Below, in pieces: positions 32,543 to 40,840 of a DNA stretch of 47,412 nucleotides (position 1 is its first letter; each line of letters starts with the position of its first letter). The notes under the pieces were generated by a model. That model was not told the origin of the DNA, did not search any database, and was given only the letters and a program-made list of their open reading frames with translations. Both the position numbers and the translations under genes were made by a program. This DNA comes from a virus, in IMG/VR virus record IMGVR_UViG_3300042197_003248, positions 1-47,412 of that record; one strand, 5' to 3'.

Positions 32543-33511
32543 ATGTTTTCTATTTTAGGGTCCGAACTAGCAGACATAGGGTTTTTCATTAATCTAGATT
32601 CTTCCACAGAAAGACTAGATAATGTTAAAAAACAAATAGATCAGTTTCAAATAACAGATCTACATAGATTCCCCGCCCTAAAAGATCCCCTACACCAAGC
32701 ATCAGCAACAAAAAGCCATTGTGCTGCTTTATCTTCGGCTATTAATTCAGGACATGATTCTTTATTTATTGCGGAAGACGATTTTCAGCTTTACGACAAT
32801 GTATTTGTAACAGAACCACATATAAACAAAAAAACATCAGACTACTTAAAAATACTATCAGAACATCTATTAAATACAGAATGGGACGTTGTGTGCTTGG
32901 GTTTTAATGGCAAGAAAAGATGCATACCGATAAGCCCGCATCTGTCAAAAAACTTTAAATCTACAGGGGCGTGGGGTTATCTGATAAAAAGAAGAGCTGC
33001 TGAGTTCATCCTAAACAATTTTAGCTACTACAGAGACAGACAGGCTATAGATGATCTTTTGCCAGCCTTAACGTATTACGGTTTTCGTTCTTTTGTAACC
33101 AATGTTCAGATATGTCATCATGCTCACGGTTTTGTATCAACTCTTCAGCCGTCTCTTGGCCCAATAGATTACAGACAATGGATTACAGGAAACTATTATA
33201 ATACAATATGGCATTACATTAAAGAAATTCCAGCTGATTTTGACAGCGCTTTAGCACAAATATATTCTGGATCTGATTTTAATCGAAATAATATTGTTAG
33301 AATCACTAATTATAATGAAGATATTACTGGTCTTATTGATTTCGTCGATAGACATCCAGAATACTATGGAACATACATAGATTTAGATACATCAAAAGAT
33401 AGACATATAGGATATTTAATATCAGTAGAGTTTCATAATCTTATACATTCCTGGACAGATACTCCTAGAATCACCGGACTTGGTTCAAATATTATTGAAA
33501 TACAAATCTAG
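32543..33511 (+). CDS. GT25-type glycosyltransferase
   Basis: The protein has 322 residues. GFFINLDSSTERLDNVKKQI is the GT25 start ('viNL....R'), ATKSHCAALSSAINSGHDSLFIAEDDF has the 'GC..SH......' and EDD metal motifs, and STGAWGYLIKRRAAEFIL the G.aYlis block. DDLLPAL is the second acidic site. GT25 enzymes include LPS galactosyltransferases and collagen hydroxylysine galactosyltransferases. The last ~90 residues are an extra domain. It ends in CTAG shared with the convergent protease gene's stop. Confidence 0.8.
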   Translation: MFSILGSELADIGFFINLDSSTERLDNVKKQIDQFQITDLHRFPALKDPLHQASATKSHCAALSSAINSGHDSLFIAEDDFQLYDNVFVTEPHINKKTSDYLKILSEHLLNTEWDVVCLGFNGKKRCIPISPHLSKNFKSTGAWGYLIKRRAAEFILNNFSYYRDRQAIDDLLPALTYYGFRSFVTNVQICHHAHGFVSTLQPSLGPIDYRQWITGNYYNTIWHYIKEIPADFDSALAQIYSGSDFNRNNIVRITNYNEDITGLIDFVDRHPEYYGTYIDLDTSKDRHIGYLISVEFHNLIHSWTDTPRITGLGSNIIEIQI

Positions 33512-34254
33512 TCCTTAGTAGTTTGATCTATCCATTCTTTGTACAGACTCAATCTGGTATGGCAACTCTCATCGGAGTAAGTAGAGTCCGGTTTTTTGTC
33601 AATAGCCAATACAGAAGAATGTATACCGGCTAATTTATTACCTATAAATAATCCCCCGCCGCTATCTCCGCTGGCTATTAAAAATTCTAGCTCAGTATGA
33701 CCAGCACCCCTGCGAGAAGGAGAGCAGATCAATACAGAACGCTCAAATCTATCTATGATGTTAGATCCTGCCCTACGCTTGCCGTCGTGTTTCATGGCTC
33801 CAGAATTAAAGGTTCCGGTAAAACCCCAACCAGCCATACTACATAGCTTGCCTGATTCATCACTATCCCCATATATTTCTGGATAAAAATCCATAACAAT
33901 CTCTTCTTTAATATAGCATAGAGCAACATCATCTTTGCCAAAAACACTATCACGATAGCCATTATGTATTATCACCTTATCTATATCATATTTTCTGTCA
34001 TCTATTTTAATAGAACAGTCGCTACCCTTATAAACAATATGGGCTGCTGTAATCACCCAATGTTTACTAATCACTACCCCAGACCCACAACCAAACATAC
34101 CGTCCCCATCTTTACAGCATAGTCTTACTATATTTTTGAATTTAGAACCATACTCTATATATTTTTGATCATTAATATTAGGATCTATTGTGCCAGCCAT
34201 AACTGACCCAATACTTAAGCAGACTATCCAAATAGCTGTAATTTTTTTTATCAT
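33508..34254 (-). CDS. Exported trypsin-like serine protease (S1)
   Basis: The protein has 248 residues. A signal peptide MIKKITAIWIVCLSIGSVMA is followed by a full S1 core: ITAAH (His72), KDDVALCYI (Asp109) and SGDSGGGL (Ser198). Disulfide-capable Cys pairs are present. The S1 pocket residue six before the Ser region is not Asp-like by eye (TELEFLIASGDSGG), so specificity may not be trypsin-like. Export suggests action in the periplasm or outside the cell. It lies downstream of a subtilisin gene. Confidence 0.85.
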   Translation of the reverse strand: MIKKITAIWIVCLSIGSVMAGTIDPNINDQKYIEYGSKFKNIVRLCCKDGDGMFGCGSGVVISKHWVITAAHIVYKGSDCSIKIDDRKYDIDKVIIHNGYRDSVFGKDDVALCYIKEEIVMDFYPEIYGDSDESGKLCSMAGWGFTGTFNSGAMKHDGKRRAGSNIIDRFERSVLICSPSRRGAGHTELEFLIASGDSGGGLFIGNKLAGIHSSVLAIDKKPDSTYSDESCHTRLSLYKEWIDQTTKD

Positions 34255-34279
34255 GACATCACCTCAGACTATATGTTTT

Positions 34280-35227
34280 CTAATCTAAACCCCGCCATGC
34301 TTCCATTTTTCTACAATCTAATAAACCGTATCCCTCGTACTCTCTGCGGTTAGAGTGATTTGGGTTATTTAAATTGGTTACATATTTTTTTAGATTACGT
34401 ATATAATCTTCTGAGTTTCGTAAATTAATGTTAATATTATTTTTTTTAATATATGATTTTAGCAAAGCTGCACACCCAACAGCAAACGGATTAGCCATAC
34501 TAGTACCACTCATTAGAGCATATCCATTTGGTATTGTGCTTAGTATGTCTTGTCCAGGAGCTAAAAAATCTAATTCATCACCTTTACATGTAAAAAAAGC
34601 TCTATATAATTTGCTATCCACAGCACCTATGCTTACTGTTTCGGTATATTTAGCCGGATAGTATATATCGGATGATTCTCCACCATTACCTGCTGCACAA
34701 AAAGAAACCACGCCTTTGTTGACCGCATAGTTTATGGCCTTGTGCAATTCGTTGGATTCGTATGGAGACCCTAATGACATACAAATCAAATCTACACCAC
34801 GATCAGCTGCCCACGCTACAGCCGCAGCAACACTTGAATTAGATCCTCTCCCATCGGCACCAAATACTTTTAATGGCATAATTTTTGTTTTGGGTGCCAC
34901 ACCGACCACACCGTACCTATTATTTATTGCCGCTATTGTCCCGGCAACATGAGTGCCATGACTGTTTTCGTCAGTCGGGTCTTTGTTTGGTTCTACAAAG
35001 TTTTTTCCTTGAACATAATTATCTTTTAGATCTATATGATTAAGATCGCAACCGCTATCGATAACAGCAACAGTGACCCCTTCTCCCTGAGAATACTTCC
35101 ACAAATTGGGAACGCTCATTCTGGCAATAGACCAAGCTTCACTCTGAGATTGATCAAAATCACCAAATATATCCTCTCTTACATAAGGAAATAATCCGCA
35201 ATCGTTTTTTCGTTTTCTAATTGCCAT
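34280..35227 (-). CDS. Subtilisin-like serine protease (S8)
   Basis: The protein has 315 residues. The triad is complete: VAVIDSGCD (Asp57), NSHGTHVAGT (His90), GTSMANPFAVG (Ser243), with AAGNGG providing the oxyanion Asn181. There is no signal peptide and only a ~45-residue N-terminal extension, so there is no classical inhibitory prodomain. It is either cytoplasmic, virion-packaged or released on lysis. It is followed 25 bases later by the trypsin-like gene. Confidence 0.9.
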   Translation of the reverse strand: MAIRKRKNDCGLFPYVREDIFGDFDQSQSEAWSIARMSVPNLWKYSQGEGVTVAVIDSGCDLNHIDLKDNYVQGKNFVEPNKDPTDENSHGTHVAGTIAAINNRYGVVGVAPKTKIMPLKVFGADGRGSNSSVAAAVAWAADRGVDLICMSLGSPYESNELHKAINYAVNKGVVSFCAAGNGGESSDIYYPAKYTETVSIGAVDSKLYRAFFTCKGDELDFLAPGQDILSTIPNGYALMSGTSMANPFAVGCAALLKSYIKKNNININLRNSEDYIRNLKKYVTNLNNPNHSNRREYEGYGLLDCRKMEAWRGLD

Positions 35228-35269
35228 TTTAGATTCCTGATTATATAGGCCAATATAATATACACTATT

Positions 35270-35572
35270 TTAATGGAATAATTTTAGTTTTTTAAAATAC
35301 TCAGAACAATCATACAAGACTGTCTTATTCCACTTTTTAAAGTCCATAAAATGCCCAAAAACTATATGGCAAGGATCAGCGCATAATGTGACTAAATTAG
35401 ATAACTCTAGTTCTAAATCAGGAAACAGATGCACAGGCTTGATGTGGTGGACTTCTAAATTTTTAGTTTTACCACACGCAGCACAAAATCCGTTTTCCAA
35501 AAGGTGTTTTTTTCTGATTGCAGACCAACCTGGGGATCTTTTAGCATATCTTAACTTTAAAAAGCTCAACAT
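35270..35572 (-). CDS. HNH endonuclease
   Basis: The protein has 100 residues. FCAACGKTKNLEVHHIKPVH contains the CxxC zinc pair and the HH of the HNH motif, followed by LSNLVTLCADPCHIVFGH with the second CxxxC and His. Such free-standing HNH genes in phages are homing endonucleases or packaging-associated nickases. It starts one base after the actin-like gene's stop. Confidence 0.85.
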   Translation of the reverse strand: MLSFLKLRYAKRSPGWSAIRKKHLLENGFCAACGKTKNLEVHHIKPVHLFPDLELELSNLVTLCADPCHIVFGHFMDFKKWNKTVLYDCSEYFKKLKLFH

Positions 35573-35573
35573 T

Positions 35574-36578
35574 TTATAAAACCTTTGCAGCTATCAAGCA
35601 TCCTTTAGATACGGCATGAAGAGGATCGTTAGCATGTTTTACCTCTTTAACAGGTAGCGGAAAATTGTTTTCTGTTAATTTTGCTTGAAAAAGTTCTATA
35701 TAACCTTTGGCTTGGGAAGTTCCGCCAGCCACAACCACTGTTAACGGTTCTTTAAATTTAGGCAACAGCTTATGACCTAATAATGCAGCCGATAATTGTT
35801 TTGTTGTATAGTCTATAAGACGTTCATAATATGACGAGACAGCAGAAAGAATAGGATTGCTATTGTCTTCTCCTATTACGAATCCTCCGTTCTCTTTTTC
35901 GGCTTGAACAACACTGTCCGGTTCGCCTGTTGCAACAGCACTCATTCTGTCGATCCAGTCACCACTTTTGGTTGTGCTAAAAGTAACCGTAGGTTCACCG
36001 TTCAACATAACGCAAACATTGGTCATACCAGCACCACAACTAATAGCAATACCAGTATAGTCACTTGTTTCAAGTTCCGCATAGCAAAGAGCCTCTGCCT
36101 CATTAATTGCTCTAGCAGCATAGCCACACTCTGATAGTATGGCTTTTACAACGTCTTCATGATACCCGACATCAAAATCTTCATCTTCTTGATCCACTGG
36201 TTGTGCAGGAACGCAGAATACCAGCTTTTCTCCTGTTTCAGAAGCTTGACCAACCACCTCCTTGAGAATAAAAGACAAAACCTTCTTGGCTTCTTTTTCT
36301 TTTGCTGATACTACGCCCTTATACATTGGTCTTTTTGCGGTATCATTTCTTTCTATAGCTTTTTCTATAGCGTCTTTGCCCAATAAAATAAAGGACCCAT
36401 CAGTATCTTTTATAAAAACTTTGCCAGACAAGCCTTTCTCTATCATTTTGGTGGCAACGGGAGTTGTGGGTTTTATAATATAGAAAGCATCTCTAAAATC
36501 TTTATAAACTAATCCGCCACTTGCGTCTTCTTTTGATAATACTATAAAACTAGTTCCAACATCTAGTCCACAACTCAT
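35574..36578 (-). CDS. Actin-like ATPase (ParM/MreB/Hsp70 fold)
   Basis: The protein has 334 residues. GLDVGTSFIVLS is the phosphate-1 loop, TGIAISCGAGMTNVCVM the phosphate-2 loop (SCGAG where DxGxG is usual), INEAEALCYA the connect-1-type helix, and VVVAGGTSQAKGYIELF the adenosine motif. It should bind ATP and may polymerise. In phages such proteins can position or segregate DNA. The replaced Asp in phosphate-2 could lower ATPase activity. No DNA-binding partner gene is obvious beside it. Confidence 0.8.
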   Translation of the reverse strand: MSCGLDVGTSFIVLSKEDASGGLVYKDFRDAFYIIKPTTPVATKMIEKGLSGKVFIKDTDGSFILLGKDAIEKAIERNDTAKRPMYKGVVSAKEKEAKKVLSFILKEVVGQASETGEKLVFCVPAQPVDQEDEDFDVGYHEDVVKAILSECGYAARAINEAEALCYAELETSDYTGIAISCGAGMTNVCVMLNGEPTVTFSTTKSGDWIDRMSAVATGEPDSVVQAEKENGGFVIGEDNSNPILSAVSSYYERLIDYTTKQLSAALLGHKLLPKFKEPLTVVVAGGTSQAKGYIELFQAKLTENNFPLPVKEVKHANDPLHAVSKGCLIAAKVL

Positions 36579-36581
36579 ATA

Positions 36582-36902
36582 TCACCTCTTTATATTTTTC
36601 AGTTTATTGATTGAATTTGTTATATTCTCATCTGATTTCTTGGTTTCCCCAAGTTTATCATATTTCTTTTCCAGACCCTCGGTACTTATTTCTGTTACTA
36701 TTTTTTTATCATCTATTTTTATTTGATGATTTTTTAATAGGCTCTGATCAGTGTTTGACTTAGAACGAAATACAGTATTAGATACACCCACCGCAGAATA
36801 CTTGCCAAAGAAATAGCCTATAAAAAAAAGACATGCCCCTACCATTAAAAGAGAGGCTATGCAAACTACACAAATTAATATTGTCAATTGTTCATTTGTC
36901 AT
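36582..36902 (-). CDS. Small membrane protein with polar tail
   Basis: The protein has 106 residues. One strong membrane segment (LTILICVVCIASLLMVGACLFFIGYFFG) is followed by a Lys/Asp/Ser-rich cytoplasmic-type tail ending NKLKNIKR. It starts 11 bases inside the thioredoxin gene's end and stops three bases before the actin-like gene. A membrane tether for the actin-like filament is conceivable, but that is only position-based. Confidence 0.6.
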   Translation of the reverse strand: MTNEQLTILICVVCIASLLMVGACLFFIGYFFGKYSAVGVSNTVFRSKSNTDQSLLKNHQIKIDDKKIVTEISTEGLEKKYDKLGETKKSDENITNSINKLKNIKR

Positions 36903-37281
36903 CTTGAATCCATTCCCGTAATTTAATAATATTACTATACCCCTTTCTTCTTTTAATCTCTTTTTTATTCTTTAGAACAAAATAATCAGGGATAGTTCTT
37001 ACCCCATACTCTTTTATCAGATCTGGGTTTGTATCATAGTCTATCATACACACAATATAAGATTCTAAAAATTGTGGATTTTTATCAATATCTTTTTTCA
37101 TCACTCTACAAGCCCCACACCAATCGGCTGTAAATATTACAAAAATATCTTTGCCTGTACTTTCTGATTCTGCCATAGCATCGACTAAACTTTCTACGTA
37201 AACAGGAGAACCAGCATATGCAATATATAATACAGAAGATATTGCTAGAATCATAGAAAGATATATAGATGTTGTTTTCAT
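36892..37281 (-). CDS. Exported thioredoxin-like protein
   Basis: The protein has 129 residues. A signal sequence or anchor (residues 1-24, SIYLSMILAISSVLYIAYAG) is followed by a thioredoxin fold with DWCGAC (Cys55, Cys58) and a cis-Pro in VRTIPDY. The CGAC centre is more oxidising than CGPC in known variants. Exported, it could form or rearrange disulfides in the periplasm, perhaps on the phage's Cys-rich proteins. Start overlaps the ruvB-like stop as ATGA. Confidence 0.85.
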   Translation of the reverse strand: MKTTSIYLSMILAISSVLYIAYAGSPVYVESLVDAMAESESTGKDIFVIFTADWCGACRVMKKDIDKNPQFLESYIVCMIDYDTNPDLIKEYGVRTIPDYFVLKNKKEIKRRKGYSNIIKLREWIQDDK

Positions 37282-38192
37282 GGTTTACCAGAGCCTATAA
37301 CTCTGCCCTTTTGTGTTCTGACAACCAATCCTTTTCTAATCAAGAACGGTTCGATATTATTTTCTATTGTTTCTACTGCAATTCCAGTCATCGAAGAAAT
37401 ACTCTTGAGACCTAATGGGCTTCCTTTAGACTTGCGCAGAACCTCTAGATACAATCTATCATAAATATCTAGACCACACTCATCTATACCCTGTCCACTA
37501 AAAATTTCTTCAATAGACATTGACGGATTAGCATAATACGCTATGCAATTCTTATACCAATTCAATCTACTATTAAGTATTCTCGGAGTACCTTTACTTC
37601 TTTTTGCTATCTCCAATAGATCTTCGTCAGATACCATTAGTCCGAGCTTGGTTGCGTTTGACTTTGCTAGTTTAGCTAGTTCATTATCGCTATAGAACGA
37701 TAAATGCTCTTTGATTTGAAAACGATCATAGAAAGGCTGGCTTAACGAGCCTCCGCTGGTTGTGGCACCAATAATAGTAAATTGAGGCAACTTAATAGTT
37801 TCTGGTTTATCTTTGTCTTCTTGATCCTTTACCAGTATATTAAGCTCAAAATCTTCCATTACTGGATACAAAAATTCTTCTACTATTTTTGGTAGCCTAT
37901 GTATTTCATCTATAAACAAAACAGATCTAGACTCCATCCCCATGATATATGGTAAAATATTTTTTACACTTCTAATATTTGCTCCATTAATAGTATATAG
38001 ATTGACCTCCATTTCTTTGGCAATAGCACTAGCCATAGTTGTTTTTCCCAACCCAGGAGGACCATCAATTAAGACATGAGGCATTGTATCTCTAGACATT
38101 TTACATCCTGTAACTATGATACGCAACCTATTTATTACATCGGACTGTCCGATAATACCGTCAAAAGAAGTAGGTCTAATAATATTAGCCAT
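37278..38192 (-). CDS. ruvB: RuvB-like Holliday-junction helicase
   Basis: The protein has 304 residues from the ATG at 38192, chosen for its GGAG six bases upstream. IRPTSFDGIIGQSDVI start, Walker A GPPGLGKTT (44-52), Walker B VLFIDEIHRL (DEIH 95-98), sensor 1 IIGATTSGG, and the C-terminal winged helix GLKSISSMTGIAVETIENN followed by RTQKGRVI are all RuvB hallmarks. RuvB is the hexameric ATPase that drives branch migration with RuvA. No standard RuvA or RuvC is seen in the window; the gene just upstream may supply a RuvA-like part. Confidence 0.9.
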   Translation of the reverse strand: MANIIRPTSFDGIIGQSDVINRLRIIVTGCKMSRDTMPHVLIDGPPGLGKTTMASAIAKEMEVNLYTINGANIRSVKNILPYIMGMESRSVLFIDEIHRLPKIVEEFLYPVMEDFELNILVKDQEDKDKPETIKLPQFTIIGATTSGGSLSQPFYDRFQIKEHLSFYSDNELAKLAKSNATKLGLMVSDEDLLEIAKRSKGTPRILNSRLNWYKNCIAYYANPSMSIEEIFSGQGIDECGLDIYDRLYLEVLRKSKGSPLGLKSISSMTGIAVETIENNIEPFLIRKGLVVRTQKGRVIGSGKP

Positions 38193-38583
38193 TGTTGTCT
38201 CCAAATAATTTTATTATAGCTTTTACCAAATCAACTTGATTATGATACTGCGATATATCTACAGAGTGTTTTCTAACAATATCAAGCACCTCTGTTTCAG
38301 AAAACCCATACTGAGATAGTGTTTTACAAACAGATTTTAAAACGTTTCTGTTTATATCTTCTTCTGGTTTTCTGTTTTTTTGTTTAGGTTTCTTGTAAAG
38401 TATTTTGATCCTTGAAACTGTTTTTGGTTTTATAAGATTACCACAAAAACAAACTATCACAAATTTATCACAACTAACCTCCCTTAACTCCACCCAATGC
38501 TCTTGAGAGCAAATAGCACACACATACTTAAAACTAGCATCTACTTGTGCTGGCTCAACTTTGATTATCTGTGTTTTTATCAT
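38185..38583 (-). CDS. Zinc-ribbon protein with RuvA-domain-III-like tail
   Basis: The protein has 132 residues. A zinc ribbon (CAIC ... CFCG) fills residues about 20-50. A basic linker (KKPKQKNRKPE) leads to a three-helix tail, VLKSVCKTLSQYGFSETEVLDIV. Its 'L...GF...E.........' pattern recalls the C-terminal domain III of RuvA, the part that contacts RuvB. The gene overlaps ruvB by 8 nt. The start could be ATG 38583 (used) or the longer frame from 38619. The RuvA link is inference. Confidence 0.55.
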   Translation of the reverse strand: MIKTQIIKVEPAQVDASFKYVCAICSQEHWVELREVSCDKFVIVCFCGNLIKPKTVSRIKILYKKPKQKNRKPEEDINRNVLKSVCKTLSQYGFSETEVLDIVRKHSVDISQYHNQVDLVKAIIKLFGDNNG

Positions 38584-38995
38584 TTTCTTTATCCAAAGAT
38601 TCTTTAATCCAAAATACAAAATCGTTTTGTTCGCTATCGTAGGCGCTTTCCAGAACCCCCTTATTCACCAAATTGTTTAGAATATTACTAACAAGCCTAC
38701 TGTTAAGATCCTCTATAATTTGCATTAAAAGGTTGTCATTGATACAATATCTAATTTTTTTTGTTTTTCTATTGATTTGAGATTTAACCTTGTTTTTAAT
38801 AATAGCTGCTGACTCTTCAAATGTTAATGTTTCATCAAGTTCCTTCATATCTGTTTTTGACAAAGCAGCCATAGATATATCAAAATCATCCGAGGCAAGA
38901 TCCTCATTTTCTCCGAAAAACTTAAATACCAGAGACCTTGCACTATTAACAAAACTATCAAAATCGTCTATAAAAAACCACTCATTATTTTTCAT
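38555..38995 (-). CDS. Hypothetical protein with winged-helix-like C-terminus
   Basis: The protein has 146 residues. The first half is helical and acidic (IDDFDSFVNSARSLVFKFF). The second half, LLMQIIEDLNSRLVSNILNN then LVNKGVLESAYDSEQNDFVFWI, looks like a winged-helix. It overlaps the zinc-ribbon gene, so it may belong with the recombination genes. Family unrecognised. Confidence 0.5.
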   Translation of the reverse strand: MKNNEWFFIDDFDSFVNSARSLVFKFFGENEDLASDDFDISMAALSKTDMKELDETLTFEESAAIIKNKVKSQINRKTKKIRYCINDNLLMQIIEDLNSRLVSNILNNLVNKGVLESAYDSEQNDFVFWIKESLDKENDKNTDNQS

Positions 38996-39011
38996 AAATT
39001 ACCACACCATT

Positions 39012-39407
39012 TTAATTCAGAATTTCAAACATAGCACGATAATAGTGTGGCTGTTTGAGAAAATGTATAGGGTTAGCTTCAATATGTTTTCTGTATTCTA
39101 TTTCTATGGGATCGTACATAAAGTATTTCTTTTTCCATATAGGAACACCTTGATAGTTATTCCCCAAATACTGTAAGGTTTTATCCTTGCCAGTATTGGA
39201 GAAGTAACTATTCACAGGAAACGACTTCTTATCGAACCCAGGCCCAATATACCACACGTTTGGGCTAGACGCAACTATATCGTTCATGGCTTCGTATAAC
39301 CACTTGCCCCAAGCATCCCACGCTTCTGGATCAAACTTAAAATAGTGCTTATACTTGTCCTGACTATCATCGTAGTCATCGTCATGGTTGTTATCGTCTT
39401 GGTGCAT
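39012..39407 (-). CDS. Hypothetical phage protein
   Basis: The protein has 131 residues. It starts with an Asp/His-rich stretch (MHQDDNNHDDDYDDSQDKYK) and continues into an aromatic-rich domain (WYIGPGFDKKSFPVNSYFSN ... YLGNNYQGVPIWKKKYF). There is no membrane segment. The His/Asp-rich head could bind metal. No family recognised. Confidence 0.5.
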   Translation of the reverse strand: MHQDDNNHDDDYDDSQDKYKHYFKFDPEAWDAWGKWLYEAMNDIVASSPNVWYIGPGFDKKSFPVNSYFSNTGKDKTLQYLGNNYQGVPIWKKKYFMYDPIEIEYRKHIEANPIHFLKQPHYYRAMFEILN

Positions 39408-39416
39408 TATGGTCTC

Positions 39417-39638
39417 TTAATTTAAGGTCTGCTGTCTTTTAGAAAGCCCTAAACGACGCACAATATAAGTTAAAACTTGGTATCCTTGGTAGAACTTGTT
39501 TCCTCTAAAACCAGTTGTTTTAAGATGATCATGCAATGCTTTTGTTGACCTGTAATGATTTGATAAGTCGGCAAATTCTTTCATAGCAGAAGGGTCGTTA
39601 AGCAATAATTCTTCTAGTTTATTCATATGTCTTCCCAT
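39417..39638 (-). CDS. Hypothetical small basic protein
   Basis: The protein has 73 residues, helical and basic (HYRSTKALHDHLKTTGFRGN then KFYQGYQVLTYIVRRLG). AGGAG lies seven bases before ATG 39638; an internal Met5 is the alternative. It follows the primase gene across a strong hairpin. It may bind nucleic acid. Confidence 0.55.
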   Translation of the reverse strand: MGRHMNKLEELLLNDPSAMKEFADLSNHYRSTKALHDHLKTTGFRGNKFYQGYQVLTYIVRRLGLSKRQQTLN

Positions 39639-39659
39639 AATTTTTCTCCTATTATTCCC

Positions 39660-39694
39660 GTCAGAAGGGCATAGGAAATTCTATACCCTCTGAC
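39660..39694 (-). promoter_or_regulatory. Strong hairpin between primase and the 73-aa gene
   Basis: The arms GTCAGAAGGGCATAG (39660-39674) and CTATACCCTCTGAC (39681-39694) pair almost fully, with one bulged base and one imperfect pair, and a 6-nt loop. No U-tract follows on the minus strand, so it suits an mRNA-stability or processing hairpin rather than a standard terminator. Confidence 0.55.
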
Positions 39695-39703
39695 AGATAA
39701 AAC

Positions 39704-40840
39704 TCATCCAATACAAAATCTATCACTAATCTTATTAGCCAACTCCTTTGCAGCATTAGATAGGAATCTATTGTTGCTAAAATAGAGGGGAGTCGAGACT
39801 TGATTAAGGAACTCCACAACGGTTTTTAAAAGTTGTGTCTGTGACCCATCAAGGTTTATATCCTCGTCCCCAGCATCCTCTGGAAGCGTCTGGAGAGCAT
39901 CTGTATCGTCATCGTCCACAGGCATAACAGGCATAGGATCGCCATAGACACGATTATAATTCATAGCCTCATGACTATCATAAACAGATTTGACATTCTT
40001 ATATGTTTCTTCGTTTCTAAGCTGATTTAGAATATCCACAGCAACATTAGCTGACACTGGAACTCCAGTAATATCAGACTGCTTATAAGCCTTGGCATAT
40101 CCCCTATACCATTCGTCACTGCACTTCTCAGGAATAATCTGTAGAGTTGCTGGTTGACCAGTAAGAGCAGACTTTAGATCAGCAACATTAACTGTTTGAC
40201 CAGTGCTGCCGGGAAGCAGACTCGTAAAATACGGAGCCTTCTTTTCCCATTCCTTACGCCACCAAGTATATGGAACACGATAAATCTGATTTGGCTTGAT
40301 CGCTCGTGGATCACCACCAAAGTAATTTACCAACTTCTTCTGTAGACCATTCCAGAAGGTCTTGTTATGACCTACAATCTTTCGACTAGCATCATCAAAA
40401 ATCCAGTAGCACTGATATCCATTACGAGTATCAACAACCCAGCTTGGCTTTACTGGAAAACTATTAATCTTAGCCAAGAACTCCTTCTTTTTCTGCATAA
40501 CTACGCTGGGCTTAAAATAAGCGCCCTGTTCATCACGACCAGCATCCATGTCACAGAAACAGCAAGTGAACTGGTTGATAGCATAAAGCTTACGTCCACC
40601 ATTAACGTAGAAGTAAACATCTGAGCGATTGTTTACATTTGCTTCAAGAGCATATTGAAGACCGTTAGAACCATTGTTGTGATTCATACTACTAATCTTC
40701 TTACGCGGATTGCCATTCCAGCAAAAAATATTGTTTTGCTTAAAAGAGTTCAAAAATTTATTTCTAGCATCTTGAGCAAAACCACAGTTCACATCATTGT
40801 TCTTATCAAAGGGATTAAAAGCCAACTTATCACTAAACAT
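39704..40840 (-). CDS. RepB-like DNA primase
   Basis: The protein has 378 residues. CCFCDMDAGRDEQGAYF supplies the DxD metal site of the archaeo-eukaryotic/RepB primase fold. KPSWVVDTRNGYQCYWIFDD is the 'S..GyH.YW' block, and GDPRAIKPNQIYRVPYTWWRK the 'D.....R.PGT.n.K' block. The C-terminal 130 residues are acidic and helical with no visible helicase motif. It would synthesise replication primers. AGGA lies eight bases before the ATG. Confidence 0.7.
   Translation of the reverse strand: MFSDKLAFNPFDKNNDVNCGFAQDARNKFLNSFKQNNIFCWNGNPRKKISSMNHNNGSNGLQYALEANVNNRSDVYFYVNGGRKLYAINQFTCCFCDMDAGRDEQGAYFKPSVVMQKKKEFLAKINSFPVKPSWVVDTRNGYQCYWIFDDASRKIVGHNKTFWNGLQKKLVNYFGGDPRAIKPNQIYRVPYTWWRKEWEKKAPYFTSLLPGSTGQTVNVADLKSALTGQPATLQIIPEKCSDEWYRGYAKAYKQSDITGVPVSANVAVDILNQLRNEETYKNVKSVYDSHEAMNYNRVYGDPMPVMPVDDDDTDALQTLPEDAGDEDINLDGSQTQLLKTVVEFLNQVSTPLYFSNNRFLSNAAKELANKISDRFCIG

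Noticed and set aside
35240-35245. TATAAT box before the subtilisin gene
   Set aside because: It lacks a recognisable -35 and the region is very AT-rich, so chance is likely.
35574-36578. Plain Hsp70/DnaK chaperone
   Set aside because: At 334 residues it has only the actin-like core, with no substrate-binding domain.
37278-38192. Clamp-loader (T4 gp44-like) ATPase
   Set aside because: The Walker motifs alone would allow it, but GPPGLGKTT, DEIHRL and the C-terminal winged helix ending in RTQKGRVI are specific to RuvB.
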